Shown: piece by piece, positions 7,628-16,005 of the stretch
Position numbering within the stretch: the first letter of the stretch is position 1
How the letters are laid out: each line of letters begins with the position of its first letter
Assembly: GCA_020161505.1 (NCBI GenBank)
Contig: JAIUNY010000022.1
Coordinates: 1 to 52,056 of the forward strand
Length of the DNA stretch: 52,056 nt
DNA from: Armatimonadota bacterium
GTDB lineage: Bacteria; Armatimonadota; Fimbriimonadia; Fimbriimonadales; Fimbriimonadaceae
Reading direction: 5' to 3'
Notes under the pieces: generated by a model
Database searches by the model: none
Seen by the model: only the letters and a program-made list of their open reading frames with translations
Told to the model about the DNA's origin: nothing
Translations under genes and position numbers: made by a program

Positions 7628-9328
7628 ATGAGCGACACGCGCTACTTGTTCTTTACGGGCAAGGGAGGGGTTGGGAAAACGTCGCTGGCAGCGGCAAAGG
7701 CTTTGGAGCTTGCCGAAGCAGGGAAGAGCACCCTCATCATCAGCACGGATCCCGCGAGCAATTTGGATGAGGTTTTTGGCGTCAGCCTTGGGTCGGAGCC
7801 GACGTCGATTCCTGGTGCTCCGGGATTGTCTGGGGCCAATCTTGATCCTGAGGCAGCGGCAGCGGCCTACCGCGAAAGAATGGTCGCGCCGTATCGCGGG
7901 AAGCTCCCGGAGCTGGTGATCCGCTCGATGGAGGAGCAATTCTCGGGCGCTTGCACCACCGAGATTGCCGCATTCGATGAATTTGTTGCCCTGATGGCCG
8001 ATCCGGGGCTTACGGAGCAGTTCGACCATGTGGTGTTCGATACGGCGCCGACGGGGCACACGCTGCGCTTGCTCAGCCTGCCTGGCGCGTGGGCGGATTA
8101 TCTGGAGACCACCACGAGCGAGAGCAGCTGTCTGGGGCCGCTGGCTGGGCTCAAAGAGAAGCAAGGCTTGTACGCCGCCGCCTTGTCGGCTCTGAGCGAT
8201 GGTGATCAAACAACGCTGATCCTCGTCGCGCGCCCAGACGATTCGTCGCTCCGCGAGGCTTCCCGGACGGCAAGCGAACTGGGGGATCTCGGGATCAAGA
8301 ATGTGCAACTCATCGTGAACGCGGTGCTCGGGGAACTGGAGACGAACGACGCCACGGCGGTTTCGATGAAGTCAAGTCAGGCGGCTTCGTTGGGTCGCCT
8401 GCCGGAGAATCTTCAAGGCGCGCCACGTCGAGAGGTTCCGCTCTTAGGTGGCAACATGGTGGGGTTGGACGCCTTGCGCGCTCTCCGGGGCAAAGCTCTG
8501 AGTGGAGTTGCCTCTGCGGTGGAGATTCCCGTTGGCCTGAGTTTCTCGGAGTTTGTGGACCATCTGTCTCGTTCCGGCCATGGGGTGATCATGACCTTGG
8601 GCAAAGGGGGCGTCGGCAAGACCACGGTCGCAGCGAAGATTGCCGAGGAACTGGCGAGTCGGGGGCACCGGGTTCAACTGACGACCACCGATCCAGCGGG
8701 AGACATTCAGTCACTGGTGGAGGGTCAGGAGAACCTGAGTGTCCATCGGATTGATCCAGCGGCGGAGGTGGCGGCGTACTCGGAGGCGGCGCTGGCCAAG
8801 GCACGCGAGACGATGGAGCCAGATGCGGTGGCCTTGCTCGAAGAAGACATGCGCTCTCCGTGCACGGAGGAGATTGCCGTTTTCCGGGCATTTGCGGAGG
8901 CGGTGGCGGGGGGAGGCGACCACTTCGTCGTCATCGACACCGCGCCCACGGGACACACGATTTTGCTGATGGATGCCACCGAGGCTTATCACCGGGAGAT
9001 CGCGCGGACGCAAAGTGATGCGCCGGAATCGGTGCGTCAGCTGTTGCCGAGGCTGCGTGATCCAGAGTTTACGAAGATGGTTCTCGTCGCCCTGCCGGAG
9101 CCGACCCCGGTTCATGAGGCCATGCGTCTGCAGGCGGATTTGGCCCGAGCAGGAATCTCTCCGGCGGGTTGGGTGATCAATCGTTCGCTGGCTCTGACCG
9201 GAACCACCGAGCCGGTTCTGCGGGCCAAGGCGGCTGCGGAATCAGGGCCGGTGGACGAGGTGAGGTCTTTGTCGCTTCCCACAACCGTCCTCCCCTGGCA
9301 TGCTGCTGGAGACCTGATTCCTGGTTGA
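7628..9328 (+). CDS. arsA: Arsenical pump-driving ATPase ArsA
   Basis: Soluble ATPase of 566 aa made of two homologous halves, each with a deviant Walker A (GKGGVGKT at residues 11-18 and again near 324) and the DTAPTGHT motif. All three metalloid-binding Cys known from the E. coli enzyme appear to be kept: SGACTTEIAAF in half 1, SSCLGPLAGL, and SPCTEEIAVF in half 2. It normally docks on ArsB (or Acr3) and energises arsenite efflux. No pump gene follows: the next gene is a convergent peroxidase. A partner pump must therefore be elsewhere, or the protein works differently. Confidence 0.95.
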   Translation: MSDTRYLFFTGKGGVGKTSLAAAKALELAEAGKSTLIISTDPASNLDEVFGVSLGSEPTSIPGAPGLSGANLDPEAAAAAYRERMVAPYRGKLPELVIRSMEEQFSGACTTEIAAFDEFVALMADPGLTEQFDHVVFDTAPTGHTLRLLSLPGAWADYLETTTSESSCLGPLAGLKEKQGLYAAALSALSDGDQTTLILVARPDDSSLREASRTASELGDLGIKNVQLIVNAVLGELETNDATAVSMKSSQAASLGRLPENLQGAPRREVPLLGGNMVGLDALRALRGKALSGVASAVEIPVGLSFSEFVDHLSRSGHGVIMTLGKGGVGKTTVAAKIAEELASRGHRVQLTTTDPAGDIQSLVEGQENLSVHRIDPAAEVAAYSEAALAKARETMEPDAVALLEEDMRSPCTEEIAVFRAFAEAVAGGGDHFVVIDTAPTGHTILLMDATEAYHREIARTQSDAPESVRQLLPRLRDPEFTKMVLVALPEPTPVHEAMRLQADLARAGISPAGWVINRSLALTGTTEPVLRAKAAAESGPVDEVRSLSLPTTVLPWHAAGDLIPG

Positions 9329-9373
9329 AATCAGGGGCTTTTTCAGGGAGGACGCGAGGGCCGCATTCTAGTC

Positions 9374-9422
9374 AGGACGAGCCCCGGGGGGGCGACCTCA
9401 TCCAAGCAATGGGGCTCGTCCT
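9374..9422. terminator. Inverted repeat between arsA and gpx, possible terminator
   Basis: AGGACGAGCCCC (9374-9385) and GGGGCTCGTCCT (9411-9422) form a perfect 12-bp stem around a 25-nt loop between convergent genes. Neither side has a good T run. It touches the peroxidase stop codon. Confidence 0.5.
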
Positions 9423-9994
9423 TACTTCAATGCTGACTCAATGGTCTCGACGAGCTTTTTGTCTTCGGGGAGAGTCTGGGGCTTGAAGCGGGCGATGACC
9501 TGACCGTCCTTGCCGACGACGAACTTGGCAAAGTTCCATTCAATGTCTTGCTTCTGCTCGGTGGCGTTGACGAGGAACCGATAGAGAGGCGCAGCATTGT
9601 CCCCCTTGACATCGACCTTGCTGAACATGGGGAAGCTCACTCCATAGTTGAGCTTACAGAACTCGGCGATTTCTTCGTTCGTGCCTGGCTCTTGGTTCAT
9701 GAACTGATTGGCAGGGAAACCGAGCACCACGAGACCGTCATCTTTGTGTGCCTTGTAGAGCTTTTCGAGGCCATCGTATTGTCCGGTGAGGCCGCACTTG
9801 CTGGCGGTGTTCACAATCAGGAGCACCTTGCCTTTGAACTCAGAGAGCTTCTTTTCCTTGCCGTCAATGGTCGTCACGGTGAAGTCGTGCACGGACTTGG
9901 CTTCGACGGTCGGAGTGGTCTGCTTGGGGAGCAGAGCAAACGCCAGGGCGCCGACGGCGGCGGCGCCGAGAACAGCAAGAAGGGCAAGTTTCAT
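9422..9994 (-). CDS. Exported glutathione peroxidase-family protein (Cys type)
   Basis: Thiol peroxidase of the glutathione peroxidase fold (190 aa), reducing hydroperoxides. The peroxidatic Cys lies in NTASKCGLTGQY and is encoded by TGC, not a selenocysteine TGA. The partner residues are visible as GFPANQF (Gln) and EWNFAKFVV (Trp, Asn). A hydrophobic N-terminus (MKLALLAVLGAAAVGALAF) indicates a signal peptide or anchor, unlike cytosolic BtuE. Like most bacterial members it probably uses thioredoxin. A TATGAT box on the minus strand ends 6 nt before the ATG. Confidence 0.93.
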   Translation of the reverse strand: MKLALLAVLGAAAVGALAFALLPKQTTPTVEAKSVHDFTVTTIDGKEKKLSEFKGKVLLIVNTASKCGLTGQYDGLEKLYKAHKDDGLVVLGFPANQFMNQEPGTNEEIAEFCKLNYGVSFPMFSKVDVKGDNAAPLYRFLVNATEQKQDIEWNFAKFVVGKDGQVIARFKPQTLPEDKKLVETIESALK

Positions 9995-10000
9995 ATTCCA

Positions 10001-10006
10001 ATCATA
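10001..10006 (-). promoter_or_regulatory. Candidate -10 box of the peroxidase gene
   Basis: Minus-strand TATGAT (5 of 6 bases match TATAAT) ends 6 nt before ATG 9994; no Shine-Dalgarno is present. Confidence 0.45.
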
Positions 10007-10058
10007 CGAAATTCAACTCGTTTAAGCGGCGTTCCTACCGTAGAATAGGGATAGTTGT

Positions 10059-12506
10059 ATGCCTAGACGCGGTGAGGGTGTGATTCGGCGAGGAATCTCG
10101 TTCGGGCGATGGGTCGGCGTGGCTGGCGCGCTTGGATTTTTGGGGGTGAGCGCGGTGGTTCGGCCGTCTCCTGTGGTGGCTAGTCCGGCCCCCGCCCCTC
10201 AGGCGCAAAAACTCGACGAGGAGTTCAGCAAGAAGATCTTTCCGATGCTGGACGAGTTCTGTCTACCGTGCCACAGCGGGGAAGAGCCGAGCGCGGGTCT
10301 CAGCCTGGAGAAGTTCAAATCCTCCAAGGATGTCGCGGCGGATCAAAAGCTGTGGGACAAGGTGGTGATGAACATCCGCAGTCAGGTCATGCCGCCTCCG
10401 GGAATGCCGGCCCCGAGCATGGCGCAGCGAGGCGAAATCGTCGGGTGGATTCAACGCACACTGTCGGTGAACTGCTCGCTCGATGGTCCAGGCAAGGTGA
10501 CGATCCGGCGGCTCAATCGCAGCGAATATGACAACACGGTCCGCGATCTCCTGTACGTCTCTCTGCCGCTGAGTGCCGATTTCCCCTCGGACGACGTGGG
10601 GTATGGGTTCGACAATATCGGCGACGTTTTGACGCTGACGCCGCTCCACATGGAGAAGTATCTTGCGGCGGCCAAGCAAGCGACGGATGCCGCGATTCGG
10701 AATCCGAAGCCTAAGAGCCTGGTGATGCCTATGGAGAAGGTTGGCGATGGGGAAGGCCGACGACTGGGGAATGACGGGGAGAGCGTCATGTACACCAACA
10801 GCCAGATCGTCTGGGAGATCAACTTGACGGAGGCGGGCGACTACACTCTGACGGTGGAGGCTGCCGCAAGTAAGGCTGGGCCGGACGAAGCGAAGATGCT
10901 GATCTCGGTCGGCAACATTGGGCTCCAGACCGTGGAAGTCAAGGCTCGTCCTGGATCGCCGACGGCTTACAAATTTCCTCTGACCCTGCAGAAAGGCTCC
11001 CACCGAATCGGCATTGCCTTCATCAACGATTACTACAACGCCAATCATCCTGTCGTCGCGGAGCGCGATCGGAACATGGCGATCTACGGTGCCGAACTCG
11101 CAGGGCCAGCCGGAGGATCGACCGTCACCGAGGCGCAGAGAAAGCTGCTGTTCGCGATGCCCTCGCAGACCAAAACTCATTTGGCGGCAGCGCGCGAAGT
11201 GCTTACTCGGTTCATGACTCGGGCGTATCGCCGACCGGCGACGGATGACGAGATGAATCGCTTGATGGAGATCTATCTCAAGTTCCGGCAACTGGGCGAC
11301 AGCTACGAGGATTCGGTCAAGGTCTGCATGCAAGCGGTTCTCGTCAACCCTAACTTCCTGTTCCGAGTGGAGCTTGATTCGGCGACCACCACCGCGAAAG
11401 CGCGCGATCTTGGCGGCTATGAATTGGCCTCGCGGCTCTCGTATTTCCTGTGGAACACGATGCCGGATGATCGCTTGTTCCAACTCGCGGCGAGCGGAGA
11501 GCTGCTGAAGGAGCCGATTATGCGCACAGAGGTTTTGCGCATGATTGGCGATCCTAAAGCCGAGACATTCTTCCAGAACTTTTCAACCCAGTGGCTCCAA
11601 ACCGGTCGGCTGGAGGAGTTCTCACCTGACCCCGCGATGTTCCCCGGATTTGACAGCCCGCTCAGGCACGATCTGGAACAGGAAGTGACTTGGTTCTTCG
11701 CCGATATGATCCGCGAGAATCGCCCGGCGATGGAGTTCTTCACCAGCGACTACACGTTCTTGAACCGTCGATTGGCGTCGCACTATCGGATTCCTGGCGC
11801 TTTCGATGATTCCTTCCGTCGCGTGGATGTCTCGGCGCAGAATCGGGGAGGGGTGCTCGGAATGGGGGCGATTTTGAGCGTGACGAGCAATCCGACACGG
11901 ACTTCTCCGGTGAAGCGGGGCAAATTTGTGATGGAGCAGGTTCTCGGAACGCCTCCGCCACCTCCTCCGCCAAACGTGGGAGTTCTGGAAGAAGACAAGG
12001 CGGCGATCACCGCGAAGACGGTGCGCGAGCGCCTGGAGCAGCACCGGGCTGATCCGAGTTGTGCAAGCTGCCACAAGCCGCTCGACGCTTACGGTTTCAG
12101 TCTGGAGAACTATGATGCCGTGGGTCGATGGCGCACTCAGGATGGCCCGTTCCCGGTGGACACCAAAGGCGACTTGCCTGATGGTCGAGTCATTGCAAGT
12201 CCCAGGGATTTGAAGAGTTACATCGTGACTCGACAGGACGATGTGCTCCGCTCACTCACCGAGAAGATTCTCACCTACGCGGTGGGCCGTGGTCTGACGG
12301 CGACAGACTACTGCGAAATCACCGACCTCATCGCTCGGGTGAAGAAGCGTGGCGGGCGCATGCAGCCCTTGATCGAGGAGATCGTGGTAAGCAATGCTTT
12401 TCGTCGTCGCACCGTGGTGACCCCGACCTCCACGAGTCATTTCCGCAACTTTGACGCCCATGCCCGCACCTTTCGGGCGGTGAATCCGTTTGAACTCATC
12501 AAGTAG
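10059..12506 (+). CDS. Planctomycete-type DUF1592 protein with two CxxCH motifs
   Basis: An 815-aa exported protein of the DUF1587-DUF1595-DUF1592-DUF1588-DUF1585 architecture seen in Planctomycetes, Verrucomicrobia, Acidobacteria and Armatimonadota. A signal peptide spans about residues 15-45. A heme-type CLPCHSG occurs near residue 70; RLNRSEYDNTVRDLL begins DUF1587, and AVLVNPNFLFRVE marks DUF1592. A second CxxCH (CASCHKPLDAYGF, about residue 670) lies in DUF1588, and TYAVGRGLTATD in DUF1585. The function of the family is not established; c-type heme binding is inferred. It is followed 7 bp later by its usual DUF1552 partner. TAGAAT at 10041-10046 may be the -10. Confidence 0.9.
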   Translation: MPRRGEGVIRRGISFGRWVGVAGALGFLGVSAVVRPSPVVASPAPAPQAQKLDEEFSKKIFPMLDEFCLPCHSGEEPSAGLSLEKFKSSKDVAADQKLWDKVVMNIRSQVMPPPGMPAPSMAQRGEIVGWIQRTLSVNCSLDGPGKVTIRRLNRSEYDNTVRDLLYVSLPLSADFPSDDVGYGFDNIGDVLTLTPLHMEKYLAAAKQATDAAIRNPKPKSLVMPMEKVGDGEGRRLGNDGESVMYTNSQIVWEINLTEAGDYTLTVEAAASKAGPDEAKMLISVGNIGLQTVEVKARPGSPTAYKFPLTLQKGSHRIGIAFINDYYNANHPVVAERDRNMAIYGAELAGPAGGSTVTEAQRKLLFAMPSQTKTHLAAAREVLTRFMTRAYRRPATDDEMNRLMEIYLKFRQLGDSYEDSVKVCMQAVLVNPNFLFRVELDSATTTAKARDLGGYELASRLSYFLWNTMPDDRLFQLAASGELLKEPIMRTEVLRMIGDPKAETFFQNFSTQWLQTGRLEEFSPDPAMFPGFDSPLRHDLEQEVTWFFADMIRENRPAMEFFTSDYTFLNRRLASHYRIPGAFDDSFRRVDVSAQNRGGVLGMGAILSVTSNPTRTSPVKRGKFVMEQVLGTPPPPPPPNVGVLEEDKAAITAKTVRERLEQHRADPSCASCHKPLDAYGFSLENYDAVGRWRTQDGPFPVDTKGDLPDGRVIASPRDLKSYIVTRQDDVLRSLTEKILTYAVGRGLTATDYCEITDLIARVKKRGGRMQPLIEEIVVSNAFRRRTVVTPTSTSHFRNFDAHARTFRAVNPFELIK

Positions 12507-12513
12507 CAAGCCT

Positions 12514-13848
12514 ATGGAACTCTCACGAAGGACACTTTTGCGCGGTCTCGGCACGATGGTCGCACTGCCGTATCTGGATGCGATGGCCCCCAAGGTGGCG
12601 GTCGCTCAGACCATCAAGACCCGCCCGATTCGCATGGCTTACATGTTTGTTCCAAACGGGATCCACATGGATTATTGGCGTCCGAAACGAACCGGCAAAA
12701 AGTACGATCTGCCGGAGATTCTCTCGCCGTTTGCCGAGGTGCAGGATTCGGTGAGCGTGCTCTCCGGTTTGGCTCAGATGAAGGCCTTTGCCAATGGCGA
12801 CGGCCCGGGAGATCATGCGCGAAGTTCCGCGACCTGGTTGACCGGAGTGCAAGCGCGCAAGACGGCGGGGTCGGATATCCATGCCGGGATGAGCGCGGAT
12901 CAGTTCGCCGCGATGGAGATCGGCAAGCTCACCAAGTTTGCGTCTCTTGAGCTGGGATGCGAGCGGGGAGCGATGGCCGGGAACTGCGACAGTGGCTACA
13001 GCTGCGCGTATTCCAGTGCGATCTCGTGGCGTGGCCCCTCCACGCCCAACGCGAAGGAAGTGAATCCGCGTTCCGTTTTCGAGAGGCTTTTCGGCAACGG
13101 AGACGGGCTTGAAACCGCCGAAAGCGCAGCGAAGCGACGGCAGGCGGAGCTTTCGATTCTGGACTTTGTGCGCGAAGATGCGGAGCGGCTTCAGGCTCGG
13201 CTGGGAGCGCGTGACCTTCAGAAAATGGAGGAGTACTTCGAGGCGGTTCGAGATATCGAGGTGCGGCTGGCGAAGTACGAGCGGGAGAATCGTGACCTGA
13301 TGGTGAGCGGGGTTGAAGCTCCCAAGGGAACGCCGAGGGATCGTGGTGAGCATATCCGGCTCCTGGGGGACATGATGGTGCTTGCGTTTCAGGCGGATCT
13401 CACTCGCGTGTGTACGTTCATGTTCGCCAACGAGGGCAGCAACCGGCCATATCAGGAGATCGGCGTCACGGATGGTCACCATGACATCAGCCACCACGGC
13501 AAGGATCCGAGCAAGCTCCAAAAGAAGCGCGACATCGACCTCTACCACGCCCAGGCGGCGGCTTACATCCTCAAGAAGATGCAGGCCACGCCGGATGTCG
13601 ATGGCACTCTGCTGGACAACTCGATGGTGCTTTTCGGCGGAGGAATCAGCGATGGCGACCGCCACAACCATGATGATCTCCCGCTGATTCTGGCGGGCAA
13701 GGCGGGGGGCAAGATCCCGACGGGTCAGCACTTTGTTTTCCCGAATCCGACGCCGATGTCGAATCTGTTTTTGACGATGCTCGACCGGGTGGGAGTTCGA
13801 GTCGATCGTCTGGGAGACAGCACGGGCAAGCTTCAGGGTCTTTGGTAA
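12514..13848 (+). CDS. DUF1552 protein with Tat signal
   Basis: A 444-aa protein whose N-terminus ELSRRTLLRGLG is a textbook twin-arginine signal, so it is exported folded. The rest matches DUF1552, which almost always accompanies DUF1592 proteins; YMFVPNGIHMDYW near residue 45 and LFGGGISDGDRHNHDDLP near the C-terminus are characteristic, and the His/Asp-rich end suggests a sulfatase-like metal site. The start at ATG 12514 fits the Tat signal better than the upstream frame overlapping the previous gene. The role is unknown; co-occurrence suggests a periplasmic complex with the upstream protein. Confidence 0.9.
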   Translation: MELSRRTLLRGLGTMVALPYLDAMAPKVAVAQTIKTRPIRMAYMFVPNGIHMDYWRPKRTGKKYDLPEILSPFAEVQDSVSVLSGLAQMKAFANGDGPGDHARSSATWLTGVQARKTAGSDIHAGMSADQFAAMEIGKLTKFASLELGCERGAMAGNCDSGYSCAYSSAISWRGPSTPNAKEVNPRSVFERLFGNGDGLETAESAAKRRQAELSILDFVREDAERLQARLGARDLQKMEEYFEAVRDIEVRLAKYERENRDLMVSGVEAPKGTPRDRGEHIRLLGDMMVLAFQADLTRVCTFMFANEGSNRPYQEIGVTDGHHDISHHGKDPSKLQKKRDIDLYHAQAAAYILKKMQATPDVDGTLLDNSMVLFGGGISDGDRHNHDDLPLILAGKAGGKIPTGQHFVFPNPTPMSNLFLTMLDRVGVRVDRLGDSTGKLQGLW

Positions 13849-13883
13849 GCCCGGTCAGTCAGCGAATTCCATAACGTTTCGGA

Positions 13884-13889
13884 TAAGCT
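13884..13889 (+). promoter_or_regulatory. Candidate -10 box of folC
   Basis: TAAGCT ends 7 nt before ATG 13897, with no Shine-Dalgarno between them. Confidence 0.4.
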
Positions 13890-13896
13890 CGGCGAG

Positions 13897-15189
13897 ATGC
13901 TCAGCTACGACGACGCGGTCTTGGCCTTGCGCGGTTTGCAAGGCCGGAAATGGCGTGGCGGATTGGATCGCATGGAGGCTCTGTGCGAGCGTCTGGGGGT
14001 TCCCAATGGGGGCGGCGCGAAGTTCATCCACGTGGCGGGGACGAACGGGAAGGGAAGCACGACCTCGCTCATCCAGTCGATTCTCGTCGGATTGGGCTAT
14101 CGCACGGGAGGCTACTTCAGCCCGTATGTGTTTGATCTCAGGGAAAGGATTCAGATCGATGGCAAGCCGATTCCAAAAGAGCAATTTGCTCGCCTCTTGA
14201 GCCGGGTTCTGGAAGTCGGCGAAGAGCTCGAATCAACGGAATTCGGGCAGATCTCGGAGTTTGAGGCGAAGACTGCACTTGGTTTTTTGGCTTGGCAAGA
14301 GGCGGGGTGCGAGTATGTTGCCCTGGAGACCGGGCTCGGTGGGCGGCTCGATTCGACCAATGTCGTCAGCCCTGTGGTGAGCGTCATCACGAGCATCGGT
14401 TATGACCACATGGACGTGTTGGGGGACACGCTTACCGAGATCGCAGGCGAGAAGGCGGGGATCATCAAGCCGGGAATTCCCGTGGTCGTGGGAGACCTTC
14501 CGGAGGAAGCCATGGCGGTGATGGAAAGACGCGCGGAGGATCTGAACTGCGATCTGGTCCACGCAGCGCAGTATTGGCATCAGGAGGAGGCGCAAAAGGA
14601 TGAGGACACCATGTACTTCCACACGCTCGAAGGAGCGGTGGAGGTGAACATCCCAGCGTTTTTGCCTGGCCCGATTCAGCGTCAGAACCTGGCGACTGCC
14701 CTGTGTGCCCTCCAGGCGGTCCTCGGTCGCGACTTTCTCGAAGACGAGCGGACGCACGAGGCGATCACTTGGACGAGGGTGCCGGGCCGATTCCAGGTGG
14801 AAGAGCACGAGGGGCGACTGTGGATTTTGGATGGCGCGCACAACGGAGAAGCAGTGGGGCACCTGGTGAAAGCCTATGTGGAGTCCGGATTTGAGCCGCC
14901 GCTCATCGTGCTCGGCATGTTGGGGAGCCACCATCCGGGGCCGGTGCTGGAGGCGTTGGCGGAACTCCCGTCCTTGGGGATCCGCACCGTGCCGGTGAAC
15001 TGGACGAAGACCGCCAATCCGGATGAGCTTGCCGATCTGGCTCGGCCTTTGTTTGCGACGTGCAAGAGTTTCTGGTCGGTCGAGGAGGCTCTGCAGGATC
15101 TGCCCGGGGTTCCGATTTTGGTGACGGGGAGCTTCTATCTTCTGAACGAAGTGGCCCGGGCCGCGGGTCTGCCGGTTTTTGACGAATGA
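13897..15189 (+). CDS. folC: Folylpolyglutamate / dihydrofolate synthase
   Basis: Cytosolic Mur-ligase-type ATPase adding glutamate to folates (and, in bifunctional members, to dihydropteroate). The P-loop HVAGTNGKGST lies near residues 45-55, the omega-loop region is FSPYVFDLRERI, the Mg-binding motif is SIGYDHMDVLGDT-IAGEKAGI, and the C-terminal domain carries ILDGAHN. Length 430 aa is normal. It follows the DUF1552 gene by 48 bp but has its own -10 box, so it is probably a separate unit. Confidence 0.95.
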   Translation: MLSYDDAVLALRGLQGRKWRGGLDRMEALCERLGVPNGGGAKFIHVAGTNGKGSTTSLIQSILVGLGYRTGGYFSPYVFDLRERIQIDGKPIPKEQFARLLSRVLEVGEELESTEFGQISEFEAKTALGFLAWQEAGCEYVALETGLGGRLDSTNVVSPVVSVITSIGYDHMDVLGDTLTEIAGEKAGIIKPGIPVVVGDLPEEAMAVMERRAEDLNCDLVHAAQYWHQEEAQKDEDTMYFHTLEGAVEVNIPAFLPGPIQRQNLATALCALQAVLGRDFLEDERTHEAITWTRVPGRFQVEEHEGRLWILDGAHNGEAVGHLVKAYVESGFEPPLIVLGMLGSHHPGPVLEALAELPSLGIRTVPVNWTKTANPDELADLARPLFATCKSFWSVEEALQDLPGVPILVTGSFYLLNEVARAAGLPVFDE

Positions 15190-15318
15190 TGGAGAAAAGT
15201 CCCGGAATTCCTGCCGGCGGCAACTGAACACGGAACTTCGGAGGGCCTTCTCCCATTATCATGCAGTGTCGCGTCCTGGAGATTCTCGAGGGCGAGCACT
15301 TCGCAGAAGGAAGATTTT

Positions 15319-15867
15319 ATGAAGAAGATCGCATTCGCATCGTTCGCAGTGGCTGCCTTTGCCCTGCCGGTTCTGGCTCTTGCTCCGCAAAGCGGACTCA
15401 ATGTTGGCGAAAAGGTGAGCGCTTATCACCCGCAACACGTGAGCGGCCCGGACGCAGGAACCGACACCTGCCCGCCGTGCAAGTATGGCAATCGCCCGGC
15501 TGTCCAAGCGTGGCTGAACGGTGAGTCCGAAGAGAACATCATGGCGATGGCGAAGGCTCTGGACAGCAAGGTTGCTGGTTCCAAGAAGGAATTCAAGGCC
15601 TTCATGATCAACCTGACCCACTGCGATGCTTGCGTCGATGGCACCAAGGCTGTGGCAAAGAAGTCTGGCCTGAAGAATGTGGCCATGGCCTATCTGCCGA
15701 AGACCGACGAAGCGGTGAAGGCTTACAAGGTCAACACCTCGGCTGATGTCAAGAACACGGTGTTCGTTTACAAGAATCGCGAAGTCGTGGCGAAGTTCGT
15801 CAACCTGAAGGCAGATGCCGAGGGCCTGAAGGCTCTGAGCGCTGCCGTCGCGAAGATCGACAACTAA
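15319..15867 (+). CDS. Exported thioredoxin-fold protein with two CxxC motifs
   Basis: 182 aa with a clear Sec signal (KKIAFASFAVAAFALPVLALA). A short thioredoxin-like domain follows, with a redox-type CPPC in DTCPPCKYGNRP near residue 53 and a second CxxC in THCDACVDG near residue 103. The later strands NTVFVYKNREVVAKF resemble the closing sheet of the fold. It could be a periplasmic thiol oxidoreductase or a metal-binding relative. The Shine-Dalgarno GAAGGAAG ends about 6 nt before ATG 15319. It is monocistronic, ending in the terminator at 15890. No partner cytochrome biogenesis gene is adjacent. Confidence 0.75.
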   Translation: MKKIAFASFAVAAFALPVLALAPQSGLNVGEKVSAYHPQHVSGPDAGTDTCPPCKYGNRPAVQAWLNGESEENIMAMAKALDSKVAGSKKEFKAFMINLTHCDACVDGTKAVAKKSGLKNVAMAYLPKTDEAVKAYKVNTSADVKNTVFVYKNREVVAKFVNLKADAEGLKALSAAVAKIDN

Positions 15868-15889
15868 TTTCTTTCCCACCCAACCCCTC

Positions 15890-15925
15890 AAGGAGCCCTC
15901 GTGAATTCGGGGGCTTCTTCTCTTT
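15890..15925 (+). terminator. Rho-independent terminator after thioredoxin-fold gene
   Basis: AAGGAGCCCTCG (15890-15901) pairs with CGGGGGCTTCTT (15908-15919) through 12 bp including two G-U pairs, with a 6-nt loop and a following T-rich CTCTTTG. Confidence 0.85.
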
Positions 15926-15991
15926 GCGCGACTCGTTTTTGATGGCCCGGTATGACGGGCATCATCTGCGCTTTTTACGTTGATGTGCCAA

Positions 15992-15997
15992 TATTTT
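15992..15997 (+). promoter_or_regulatory. Candidate -10 box of icd
   Basis: TATTTT ends 8 nt before ATG 16006 in an AT-rich patch; no Shine-Dalgarno. Confidence 0.45.
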
Positions 15998-16005
15998 TAC
16001 TAGTT

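Noticed and set aside
9422-9994. Selenocysteine glutathione peroxidase
   Set aside because: The peroxidatic position is encoded by TGC (Cys); there is no in-frame TGA.
10263-11483. 406-aa open frame on minus strand
   Set aside because: Antisense of the DUF1592 gene; Arg/His-rich shadow.
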